Assembly (NCBI GenBank): GCA_903772945.1
Contig: CAICTM010000184.1
Span: 33,225 to 97,224 of the forward strand
Direction: 5' to 3'
Length of the DNA stretch: 64,000 nt
From: Seminavis robusta
Taxonomy: Eukaryota > Bacillariophyta > Bacillariophyceae > Naviculales > Naviculaceae
The first letter of the stretch is position 1. Each line of letters opens with the position of its first letter. The position numbers and the translations under genes are program-made. Of this stretch, positions 8,398 through 17,204 are shown one piece after another. The notes beneath the pieces are model-generated. The model was given only the letters and a program-made list of their open reading frames with translations. It was not told where the DNA came from and ran no database searches.

Positions 8398-10932
8398 ATG
8401 AGCACTACTCGTAATGGTGCAGGCCTTGACTGCCCTATCGCGGCAATTCTGCAATCTTTTGCGGACGACGGGAAATCGAAAGTCCATCACATGGACGTGC
8501 TTTTGGGGACCGCGACGTCGTCGTTCACATTGACGCGCGCCTTCTATCTCAACAGCAACAATGTTGTCAAGTTTCGTCACGAAGGAGAAAGAGACAGGAC
8601 ACCGCCCGTCTTGTATTTGGGCGACATGAAGGATGACGACAAAACTTTGGTCTATTATTCGTCTAGTGGGAGCGGCAAGACATCGGATCTGGTAGGGAGC
8701 TCGGCCAGTCGAGACTCAGATCTTGCGGTTATCTTGGGAGTCAGCGACCCGGAACCCAGAATGCATGAACAGTTTCAAATGCAGGCAGATCAAAACATCG
8801 ACGAAGACGACGAATCTGACGACGAATCCGAGGACAGTGAACTTGAAACCAAGTCCGACGACGAGTCCGACGCCAACGCACCCAAGAGCTCCAAGGACAG
8901 TGAATTGGAAACCAAGAAGAAAAAGAATCGGTCACAAGGAATTTACAACCCTGAAATGCTGGATGGCAGCCAACCACAGGGTCTTAGCAAGGCGGCTGTC
9001 TTGCGGCCTCGTTCAGTCAATGCTCAAGCCGCTGATTGGGCGATCCGAAGAGCTCTTGAAAAGGCCCTGAAAAAACAGAAGGAAAAACTCCTGTTCAAGG
9101 AACTGGCGAAGGCTTCGAATTCAGCAGGTCGGCAAGTGAAATTGGTCCTGGCTGTGGACGAAGCGTCTTCCTGTCCACGGGTGATTCGTGGTATGCTTCG
9201 ATTTCCCAAGCCGATCAAGGGGTCTGTGAAAGAGTTTCTCAACATGGAATTGGGGTTGGATGAAAAGCTGTTCGATATAAAAATTTCTATCGCTGGTACA
9301 GGGGTTGCTTCTTCTACGATTGGATCTGTTCCTAAGAATTTCCGCGTGTTGAAGCCCTACCACGAAGATCATTTCGAAGACATTATCAATCACAAACTCC
9401 AACACGAGCCCCTCGTGTTGGAAGTTCCGTGGCGCCCGCAGCAAGAAAAGATCTGTGATTTGAAGACCATCAGGTCGGAACTTCCTGTCTTGGCCTCGTT
9501 GGTGGTGAATGGACGGTTGGCGTCAATCACCCTGGCACAGCTTCGAAAATGCGCCACGAGCAAGGAAGAAGTCAAAGAAGGTGTCTTGGCTAGTAGAATT
9601 GTCAGCAAATTCTTGGACAGCAATGGCTTGATGGAGATCGCACAAGACGAGGAACGAAAACCAATCGTCGCAGCATCCGCTCTGGCAGTTCATTTCTTCG
9701 CTGATCGAGATGAATTCAAGCTGTCAGTGCCTGATGACAGCCAAGAGGTTGCAAAGTTTGCAATGAATATGGACTTTTTCCCTCTCTCTACAGGTGTTCT
9801 AGTCAAAGATATGGTGTCGACATATGGCTTGTTGGAGCCTGCGTGTCCGGTTGAGAGGCGGCATCGAGGCCAATCCATTGCACCCCCATTGAAGATGTCG
9901 ACCCCCCAACAACTCGTCGCGATTTTCATGATGGGACTCGATCTCGAGAGCATGTTGGAGCCGACCTGGTTTGGCTTTGAGTTGATGTCAACCCATTTTA
10001 TCAAGTGCGCTATTGCAGCTTCTGCAGCTGTTCACCCGAATAAGCGACCTTCAGTGCATGATGCCCTGCGATGCCTTGGCTTTAAAAGCAACAAAGGCAC
10101 TTCTTCGACAGTAAAGGGGGTCTGGGAGGAGCTCAGTAAATGGGAGGCCGTTTTCTCCAATTCGGACATCAAGAGCCCCTACTACACCCGAACGCGGCAG
10201 CTTCAAGTCGGACTCAAGATTGTTGAAAGTAGCAACTACGGCGAACTTCTTCAACTTGAAGAAAAGTTGGAGGACGCCATCAGGAGTACGAATGCCCCCT
10301 GTGATAGTAGTGGCAAAGTGCCCCCCATCGCCTTTATCAATGAAGGGAACAGCCCCCTGTTTGACGGCGGTGTGACATTTCTTGCGGTGGACAGAGAATC
10401 GAAAGAGATTGGAGAACTCGGAGATGTTTGTACTATGTCCATCCTGAACCAAGCAAAGGACTTCCACGGAGATTCGAAAATTGACGCGACGAAGTTGAAT
10501 GAGCATGCAGAAAGGGTAGGGAAACCACTGTTGGACTGGGTGTTTGGTCAAAAGCGGTTGCTCTGTGTCTCCAGCACCTCATCGAGTCTTCTGGTTGCCA
10601 GCGGCACTGCGAAAGATCGTGATTACTTGCCTTATGACTTCACACGGTCGAAATTGTTGGCGCCATTGCTTCGCTCTTTGAAGGACCAGCGATGGCTGAA
10701 GACCCGAACTGAGAAGTATACGCGTCTTTACGATGCTGGAGGTGAGAAACGCGCAGACGCACAACTCATTCGCAAAAAACATGCTGGAACTGTGGAACCT
10801 CGAGACGCACAACCCATTCGCCAAAAACGCGAACGCGACGATGCTGGAGGTCTGGAGCTTAGAATTCAAGACCCACAACGCAAAAAAAAAGCAAGGCAGC
10901 TTCTGAGTCGAATGGCCCCTCACCTGATTTGA
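8398..10932 (+). CDS. Large unknown protein with NTPase-like motifs (possible CRN/RHS-type)
   Basis: An 844 aa protein from ATG 8398, which has AAC before it; the frame is open further upstream without an obvious ATG in good context. The family is not firmly recognised. Three motifs in order suggest a P-loop NTPase: SSSGSGKT at 88-95 (Walker A-like, but the first Gly is Ser), hydrophobic KLVLAVDEASS near 248-258 (Walker B-like), and ISIAGTGVASSTIGS near 296-310. A GTG-bearing strand after Walker B is a feature of Crinkler/RHS-type STAND NTPases in oomycetes and trypanosomes. A Ser/Asp/Glu insert (about 133-172) separates the first two motifs. The C-terminus is basic (RKKHAG, RQKRERD, RKKKARQ) and could be a nuclear signal. 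No signal peptide or membrane segment is seen. The CRN/RHS reading is a hypothesis. Confidence 0.5.
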   Translation: MSTTRNGAGLDCPIAAILQSFADDGKSKVHHMDVLLGTATSSFTLTRAFYLNSNNVVKFRHEGERDRTPPVLYLGDMKDDDKTLVYYSSSGSGKTSDLVGSSASRDSDLAVILGVSDPEPRMHEQFQMQADQNIDEDDESDDESEDSELETKSDDESDANAPKSSKDSELETKKKKNRSQGIYNPEMLDGSQPQGLSKAAVLRPRSVNAQAADWAIRRALEKALKKQKEKLLFKELAKASNSAGRQVKLVLAVDEASSCPRVIRGMLRFPKPIKGSVKEFLNMELGLDEKLFDIKISIAGTGVASSTIGSVPKNFRVLKPYHEDHFEDIINHKLQHEPLVLEVPWRPQQEKICDLKTIRSELPVLASLVVNGRLASITLAQLRKCATSKEEVKEGVLASRIVSKFLDSNGLMEIAQDEERKPIVAASALAVHFFADRDEFKLSVPDDSQEVAKFAMNMDFFPLSTGVLVKDMVSTYGLLEPACPVERRHRGQSIAPPLKMSTPQQLVAIFMMGLDLESMLEPTWFGFELMSTHFIKCAIAASAAVHPNKRPSVHDALRCLGFKSNKGTSSTVKGVWEELSKWEAVFSNSDIKSPYYTRTRQLQVGLKIVESSNYGELLQLEEKLEDAIRSTNAPCDSSGKVPPIAFINEGNSPLFDGGVTFLAVDRESKEIGELGDVCTMSILNQAKDFHGDSKIDATKLNEHAERVGKPLLDWVFGQKRLLCVSSTSSSLLVASGTAKDRDYLPYDFTRSKLLAPLLRSLKDQRWLKTRTEKYTRLYDAGGEKRADAQLIRKKHAGTVEPRDAQPIRQKRERDDAGGLELRIQDPQRKKKARQLLSRMAPHLI

Positions 10933-11239
10933 TCATCAGCATTGAAAACCTGGCTTCTTGGGATGCCGCAGGGATATTGAAAGTAACGCCCGGTATCGGG
11001 AGGGGCCAAAACCTTCAGGGTTGGACGATTGGTGGGCAAGACGGGCGAAGCCACTGCGCTGGTGGAAGAAAATGGTCAAACTGACTACAGCTGGACTACT
11101 GGTAGCTAGTAGTGTAATTCGCGTTGGTTTGGGTGGTATTTACGAGCCATCAACGTCAGGGTATTAACCGTCATGGGTACCCTCTTTCGGCTGGCGCTCC
11201 TCGTGGGGATTAGTACCAGGTAGCGACTGGCAAAATCGA
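10933..11239. other. Intergenic region
   Basis: The stretch lies between the 8398 gene and the truncated mTERF copy. A 69-aa plus-strand frame starts at 10958 but has no recognisable content. Nothing else is seen. Confidence 0.4.
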
Positions 11240-11653
11240 TTATAGGGACTTGCATTTCTGGGTACCATCAGCACCCATGATAACATCCAATGAGGTTCTT
11301 GTTGTGTCATTGTAAACGGGCGTTGTTGAAGAGAACAGTGGCAGCACTTCAGCATACGCCTCGGTATCCTCATGAGATTCTTTTTGTTTTTCAACGAAAT
11401 ACTGGTCCTTTTGATCCAAAAGTTCCTTTCTTTTGACACGGGGTTTCTCTGCCAAAGATGAGGTTTTCTTGCTGCCAGAGCCTCGTCTTGGTGTTGCTGC
11501 CCAAAGGGCTGTGTATCGGGGAGGATGGTGTGCTCTGCCGGTATGGGCAGTGCGAGTAATTGGAGGAAACGAGAGAAAGGCTGTGCTTGTTGGACAGTTT
11601 ATTCCCCAATACAACCACGATAACACGACACATGAAGCTTCAAGCCTCCCCAT
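11240..11653 (-). pseudogene. Truncated duplicate of the mTERF 5' end
   Basis: An open frame of 137 aa that aligns along nearly its whole length with the N-terminus of the mTERF gene at 6110-8074. It has the same signal peptide pattern (SCVVLSWLYWGINCPTS.AF) and the same basic transit region. Homology breaks near 11264, after the residues matching MGADD of the parent, and the frame stops eight codons later in unrelated sequence. All mTERF repeats are missing, so it cannot act as an mTERF protein. The frame has kept its length despite small in-frame indels (loss of a T-P-T stretch and of an ATEK residue). It could still make a short plastid-targeted peptide; whether it is transcribed is unknown. 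Confidence 0.8.
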
Positions 11654-12440
11654 GGTTCTATGTACTATCTGTCTACTACTGGCATTGACTCTGTGGGCAC
11701 CCTGTCATATGATTTTAGACTAGCTAGCTAGAGTGGCAATGTCATGATCTGATGAGAGTTTGGTCCGCGAGGATAAAGTAGGAGCAAGTGTGCGTCTAGA
11801 GGAATGTATCGCCGATCCGATCGGTCGCACCACTGCAGCCTCCTCATTCTTTATTCCTCTTCCAACAGACCAGAGCAATGATAATGGTCACCTACATATG
11901 GTTACTAGAGCTACACAAGTGCATTGCTCATGTTTTCGCTCCTCCACTTCACCACTCCAGAGCAGCCCTCGCAACTGTATGAGTCTACTCTGTCTACCCG
12001 GCCTGAGAGATGCACGTGGAACCTTCCATGGCACGGATCGTTCCAATCCACCCCTCACTCCGAGCATGGAGCACCATTGAGTTCACAGCTGTATGAGTGT
12101 GGCCAATGCCACCACTCACACAGCTTGGGTTAGGCACAAAGCAATTAAGCCCAAACCACTTAGTACTCCTAGCTCGTAGCTCCGGCCATAGTATAGACAT
12201 GGTAGACAATAGCCCTGTAGGTGTCCCAGAATGTCATTGCATGCATGCAAAGCTTGCCTACCTAGCTTTATGAGTCTGGCTATAATCTGTCGTGCGTTGC
12301 CACCAGCAATATTGCAGATGGTGGGAAAGGCGTGAGGGAACGAAAGAATCGAATCGAATCGAATCAGAATGATGAATCGAATGATTGGAATGGATCGGAA
12401 TGGAATCGAATGATGAATCTCACGATCTGTGACTGGGACA
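11264..12440. repeat. Segmental duplication of 7672-8290, split by an insert
   Basis: Bases 11264-11755 match 7672-8165 (mTERF 5' coding part plus promoter). Bases about 12313-12435 match the next part of the parent spacer (about 8190-8285), including the GATGGTGGGAAAGG and TCTCACGATCTGTG marks and the GAATC array. About 550 bp of unrelated sequence (about 11760-12310) sits between the two halves only in this copy. The insert shows no coding frame of note and no clear terminal repeats. Confidence 0.75.
12346..12415. promoter_or_regulatory. GAATC pentamer array
   Basis: Tandem and spaced GAATC units (four in direct series at the left end). This is the duplicated copy of the array at 8214-8270. 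It now lies upstream of the coiled-coil gene starting at 12866. A regulatory role is inferred, not shown. Confidence 0.4.
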
Positions 12441-12865
12441 TTAGTTGCAAGACAGCTCTTAATAAAAATCTCATCTTCTGTGACTGGGACATTGACTCCA
12501 TTTTCATTTAGTGATACCCGTAAGTAAGCCCCAAACCAGGCAACAACTCCACCTCCAAGTCAAGACTGACAACACCACATTTTCCCATGATTGACCATCT
12601 CATTATTCTCATGAGATCCCCTTTCTGTTTTGATGGTCTTGTTTCTTTGATTGCCAAAGTTGTCAATCAAGGGTTGAAAGCGGCATCCAAACGTCCATTG
12701 GCTCATTCCGGTACCGGTGGCAGACCCCCGTGTTATAATTTTTCTGTCTTGCATTCGTAAGGAAGAGGCACATCGCTAGATTGTTTGAAGCCGACCAGAA
12801 CAACGGCAACGTCGACAGAGAGACAGCATCCCTCCCTCTTGACAGAATCCCCGCCGTCGCCTCAA

Positions 12866-15061
12866 ATGATGAACGTAGAAAACCCCGAATCCAACGATAA
12901 GGGTGAGCTGAACACCAGCGATGCTCCGGAGGAAACACCAATCAGTGATGGCAGCAGCAACAGCAACAACAGCAATAACAGCAGCAACAATAGCAGCAAT
13001 AATCTGAACAAATCCGTTACATTTTCCAACAGCGACACGAGTTGGATATCGAAACGAAACATGTCGCCCAGCTCATCTGACCACAACAGCATGGCCAATA
13101 ATAACAAGTCCGTGTCCTTTTTGGAAGTTGAAGACGACAATGACAATTCGGGCCGTGTGGCCGCCACCAAAGCCAAACTCCGAGATTCCTTTTCGGCATC
13201 CACCATCCTTCGCGGTAGCGGCAGTTTTGGTGGCGGCATGGACGAATCTTGGGGTGGAGCACTCAGTTTGGACGATCTCTCCATGAGCAGCTCTTCTTCA
13301 ACGGGAGATTCCGATGGTGATTCTCTGGGAGATCTCGTGGCGACGGGTGGCACTTCGGGCATGGATGCCAGTGAAGCCAACTTTCGAGCACGAGCACAAC
13401 AATCCATTTCCTTCAACATGAGTTTTATGAATGTTGGGCTCGAAGACGACGAACCACTGCTGGCAGATCTCGGTGGTATGGAGGCATCTACTACTGCTAC
13501 TAATATGGGAGCGTCGTCCCGGCGTCGGCGCAACACGGGTCGAGGCAGTATTTTTGTCATTGCCGATGACAAGTTTGGACAAACCAAAGTCGTACAATCT
13601 CGTTTGGAAAAGGCGGCCAAAAAGATGCAACGATTCTTTCGAAAGTGTCTCTTGGTGCTACGACAGTATACCCAGGAACGAGAGTACTTTGAAAATGAAA
13701 TTGTCGACATTGAAACACGGCGCGTGGAAGAATTGGCAGATGTGCAACGGTTCATCCAGGAGGAAAAGGAAAGCTTTCGCATGGAACTGGAACATGAGTG
13801 GAATTCCAGTCTCTTGACACCGGAAGAATGGGATGCCTACCACAAAGAACAGGATGATTTGAAAGCGCAGACACAGGCATTGAAAACAGAAAATGAACAG
13901 CTCAAGGAGGACATTAAACAATTGGCTCGCGAAAACAAGCAACTCGAAATTGTCGACCCAGAGCGTGAAGCCGAACGCAGTCGGTTGGAAAAACAAATGC
14001 CCAAACTGGAAAAAGACCATGCCGATTGGACACGGATCGAGGAGCACTATGGGTCAGCTTGCACCCAGGCGCAACGCCAAATCGACATGATTACGGAACG
14101 AAGAAAGAAAAGGCGGGATCAGCGCAAGAGAATTGAAAAGGCCATCAAGGAGATTATCAAGCTCCTGGAATCTTCGCCCGCCACGGAGGACGAGAGCTCC
14201 AAAAAGATGTTGGAAAAGGTCAAGAAACTGCAGAGCAAGCGGGAGAAAAGGCTGAAAAAGCTCAAAGCCAAAACGATCATGGAACAACAAAAGCAACAAT
14301 TGACAGGCATTGCCGAAGAAGGGGAGGAGGACCATGAAGAAGAGGAAACAGAAAAGCGACGACTAAGCAGGGAGAAACGAAAGTCCAGCAGAGACATTCA
14401 GAGTGGCAATGATGACGAGCTGCCAGAGTTGGGTTCCTTTAGTGCCGGCACCACGGCAAAGGGAAGCAGCGCCACCACCACCGAAAACGGCAGGAATGCC
14501 GCGACCACGACCAAGAAAGAAACCAAAGAAGAGAAAGAAAAGCGAGACCGCAAGGAGAAGCGTCGGTCGACGAAAACCACAAAACGAGACGACAAAAGTG
14601 GAGGCGACGACCTACCGGGTTTAGGGGGGTGGTTTCAAGGTACCCTCGGTGCAAATAATGACGAAGAGCAAGAAAAGCGACAACGCAAGGAAAAACGCAA
14701 ATCCACCAGAACAAAACGTGACAATGACGACGGCATGCCCGAGTTGGGCTCAATCGAAGGCTCCACTGCCACGAAGCCCGGTGAGGCCACAAAAGAGATT
14801 GAAGCAGCAAAGAAAGATAAGGACAAGAAGAAAGACAAGGATAAGGAAAAGAAGAAAGACAAAGACAAGGAGAAGAAAGAAAAAGACAAGAAAGACAAGG
14901 AGAAGAAAGAAAAAGACAAGAAAGACAAGGAGAAGAAGGATAAAAGCAAGAAGGACAAGGACAAGAAAGACGCGAAGAAGGCTACGACAACTACGAAGAC
15001 CAGCCCGGCCAGTGACGAGCCGCACCAACCAGGGGCTTTGATGTCGTTGATTACGGGATAG
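12866..15061 (+). CDS. Coiled-coil protein with Lys-rich tail
   Basis: A 731 aa single-exon protein from ATG 12866 (the frame is open upstream, but without another ATG nearby). The N-terminal third is low-complexity Ser/Asn/Asp. Residues about 225-490 are strongly charged and helical: RLEKAAKKMQRFFRKCLLVLRQY could form an IQ-like basic helix, then long heptad stretches (ALKTENEQLKEDIKQLARENKQLE; KRIEKAIKEIIKLLE). Two copies of a D.(L/M)PELG / LPGLG-containing module with KRxSxR basic patches follow (near 14355-14445 and 14665-14755). The end is a long KDK/KEK run at 14800-14985. No known enzyme domain is visible. The middle resembles the coiled-coil gene at 536-3382 in motif order. Confidence 0.7.
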   Translation: MMNVENPESNDKGELNTSDAPEETPISDGSSNSNNSNNSSNNSSNNLNKSVTFSNSDTSWISKRNMSPSSSDHNSMANNNKSVSFLEVEDDNDNSGRVAATKAKLRDSFSASTILRGSGSFGGGMDESWGGALSLDDLSMSSSSSTGDSDGDSLGDLVATGGTSGMDASEANFRARAQQSISFNMSFMNVGLEDDEPLLADLGGMEASTTATNMGASSRRRRNTGRGSIFVIADDKFGQTKVVQSRLEKAAKKMQRFFRKCLLVLRQYTQEREYFENEIVDIETRRVEELADVQRFIQEEKESFRMELEHEWNSSLLTPEEWDAYHKEQDDLKAQTQALKTENEQLKEDIKQLARENKQLEIVDPEREAERSRLEKQMPKLEKDHADWTRIEEHYGSACTQAQRQIDMITERRKKRRDQRKRIEKAIKEIIKLLESSPATEDESSKKMLEKVKKLQSKREKRLKKLKAKTIMEQQKQQLTGIAEEGEEDHEEEETEKRRLSREKRKSSRDIQSGNDDELPELGSFSAGTTAKGSSATTTENGRNAATTTKKETKEEKEKRDRKEKRRSTKTTKRDDKSGGDDLPGLGGWFQGTLGANNDEEQEKRQRKEKRKSTRTKRDNDDGMPELGSIEGSTATKPGEATKEIEAAKKDKDKKKDKDKEKKKDKDKEKKEKDKKDKEKKEKDKKDKEKKDKSKKDKDKKDAKKATTTTKTSPASDEPHQPGALMSLITG

Positions 15062-15244
15062 GCACTGTAGACTAAACTGAGAGATTTGTTTGTACTCTAA
15101 ATTAGTTGTTCTTCCTTACTGCTTGCTGTTGGGTCCAGGCCCAACACCCAGCCCAAATCCTTGGACAAACACCCAGACTGGTCCGACACCCCGCCCAGCC
15201 CCAGGACAAAACCCTTCAGCCAACCGCCTGTCTCAAGAAGCACC

Positions 15245-16726
15245 CTATTGCACAGATGAATCTTGGCTTTCGGGTTCCGAAATTGATCCTGCTGTGCTTC
15301 GCAGCCAGCGCAAGGTAGATTGCAGTGCGGAGAGTTTTCTACCCTTGACAGTTTTCTGATAGTCCCTCACCGCTTCATTGATATCATCTGCGTAGACAAA
15401 GATTTCAAAGAGCCCGGAAGCAGCTTTCTGATGCCACAACGCATGTGCAGAGTGCTTGTTGCAAAAGTCAGCCCCAGGGTAGACATCCTTGTTGCCATTG
15501 TATCCTTTCTTCTCAGAGTTTCGAATGTTATGAAACAGTCTGAAACCACCCTCCACCAGTGGATTGATGGCGCTCACAAAGGCACGAAAAATGGCACTGT
15601 CTGTCACAACTCCTAAAGGTAGAAACTTTTCTTGGAATACAATGGAGTAGATGAAGCCAATCATTACGCTCAATCCCTGGCAAAACAGTGGCAACCCTGT
15701 CCGCAAGGGCATGGGGAAGTTTTCCGCTTGCGCTACCGTTTTAAGCTCGGGTGTATAGACATCGATCAGAAAGGAGGGGTCGCTCAGGGCGGGTGCTAGG
15801 AGTCCCATCACAGTCTCACAAAGGACGAAAGGCATTGTAGCAGCACATGAAAAGTGAAAGAGTGCGGCTGCCTGCAACTCCAGCTTTCCGTCTGAGATTG
15901 GCAACGTGTTAAGAAATTCAAACCACCTGTCAATGGGTAGGCTGTCATTGAGGGGCAGATATACAACTGGATCTGAGAGCTCCACAATGGGTGTTTGGTT
16001 GAATTCATTGGACCCAGCTCGGAAGATTGTTGAGTCTGATGACACACTGCTAATTGCCAATTGGTAGGCAACGTTGATCGTCATCTCAATGGCTTTTCCA
16101 TCCCATCTGGCACCTACGTTGTTGAGACTTCCATGAAACCAGGAGGATGCGACGGCAATAACTGATAAGCATCTCATAATGACAGCTTGAGAGGATACAT
16201 TGAAGGTTTTCCATTCTTTGTCGCACACTCGAATGGCAGAACCATAATACGCAGCATTGCTAGCGTAATTGCAGGGTTCTGTTATTTCATATCGAAGATT
16301 GGACCTTCCAAAGAACTTGTCTTTCTCGATAAAGTACTCTGCAAACTTGTCTTCCTCTGGATAGTCATCCCATACAGCTTCATCCGAAAAATAATACTCC
16401 AAGAACTTGCGCCATCCAGCATCCTGAGCTTGCATTACAAGGGGATTATCAAACTTGTTGAAGCATTGGACTGTCTCCTCAAAGTAAGACTCTGGGAAAG
16501 TAGCATAATGGCCATTGTCCTCGGGACCTTCAAAGTAGTCTTCCATATCATCCAGCATCATCTTGGTGGCTCGCCCAGTACCATCCAGGGTGCTCAGGCC
16601 ATGCACAAGACTTTGTGAAGACAACCTCTCATCTGATGAGATTTGCACTTGTGAGAAGCACAATTTCAAGGAGAAACATGCTAGCAACAGCACAATCAGC
16701 TGAGAGTTACGGATAGCTTTGGCCAT
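15245..16726 (-). CDS. Secreted or vacuolar unknown protein
   Basis: A 493 aa intronless protein that is not recognised. It begins with a clear signal peptide (MAKAIRNSQLIVLLLACFSL, probable cut after CFS), followed by an acidic region (about 60-80). A Phe after the cut is absent, so plastid import is not suggested. Scattered Cys residues (about 88, 152, 169, 183, 295, 302, 353, 426) and N-glycosylation sequons (NVSS, NQTP, NDSL) fit a secretory-route protein. A moderately hydrophobic stretch occurs near residues 345-375. The C-terminus has no ER retention signal. It is divergent from the FabG-like gene across a 478-bp spacer. Confidence 0.65.
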   Translation of the reverse strand: MAKAIRNSQLIVLLLACFSLKLCFSQVQISSDERLSSQSLVHGLSTLDGTGRATKMMLDDMEDYFEGPEDNGHYATFPESYFEETVQCFNKFDNPLVMQAQDAGWRKFLEYYFSDEAVWDDYPEEDKFAEYFIEKDKFFGRSNLRYEITEPCNYASNAAYYGSAIRVCDKEWKTFNVSSQAVIMRCLSVIAVASSWFHGSLNNVGARWDGKAIEMTINVAYQLAISSVSSDSTIFRAGSNEFNQTPIVELSDPVVYLPLNDSLPIDRWFEFLNTLPISDGKLELQAAALFHFSCAATMPFVLCETVMGLLAPALSDPSFLIDVYTPELKTVAQAENFPMPLRTGLPLFCQGLSVMIGFIYSIVFQEKFLPLGVVTDSAIFRAFVSAINPLVEGGFRLFHNIRNSEKKGYNGNKDVYPGADFCNKHSAHALWHQKAASGLFEIFVYADDINEAVRDYQKTVKGRKLSALQSTLRWLRSTAGSISEPESQDSSVQ

Positions 16727-17204
16727 GGTCGAATGCAGATCTGGCTTCCGTAGATACCTTCCCTACTCTAAAACCCCTGATCACATTAATGACGTGCCAT
16801 TGGTACATTTCACATAACCAAAGAACCAGTAGTCCGATTGACAGAGGAATCGAATCGCTCTTTCCGACAGCCGCAGGCCGGATGGTGAGCATCTTGGGTC
16901 AGGTGCGCCGTAGTCGGTCCATGGTCCATGGTCCGTGGTGGGTGGATGCCATGTGCCATCGGATCTCGAGAGGGTGTCGTACCGTAGCCTGAAATCGAGA
17001 TTCGATTCATTCGGTTCGATTCGATTGATCATTCGATCCGATCATTCGATTGAGTGTCGTGCGGGAGTTAAATTTCAACGTTTGCCGACGAAAAGCTGAA
17101 CCAAGGAGCTGAGGCCTGACAAACCATTGCTTGCTGGTACTTCTCGATTAGAAATACTATTGGGTAGAATGCTAGCTAGCTATTAGACAGGCAATAGGAT
17201 AGCA
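16727..17204. promoter_or_regulatory. Divergent promoter spacer with AATCGAATC array
   Basis: The spacer separates two divergent genes. An array of ATTCGATT/GATCATTCGAT units lies at 16992-17052, and a shorter GAATCGAATC occurs near 16848. A cluster of imperfect CCATGGTCC repeats is at 16918-16940. No gene is seen in it. Confidence 0.45.

Noticed and set aside
8475-8690. Canonical Walker A in the 8398 gene
   Set aside because: The first Gly of GxxxxGKT is Ser, so I list it only as Walker A-like.
12862-13782. 306-aa minus-strand open frame opposite the second coiled-coil gene
   Set aside because: It is the complement of Ser/Asn/Asp-rich coding sequence, giving Leu/Ser runs. No family features; the plus frame is longer and coherent.
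14635-15041. Leu/Phe/Ser- and Arg/Lys-rich frames over the Lys-rich tail
   Set aside because: Other-frame readings of the AAGGACAAG-type repeat.
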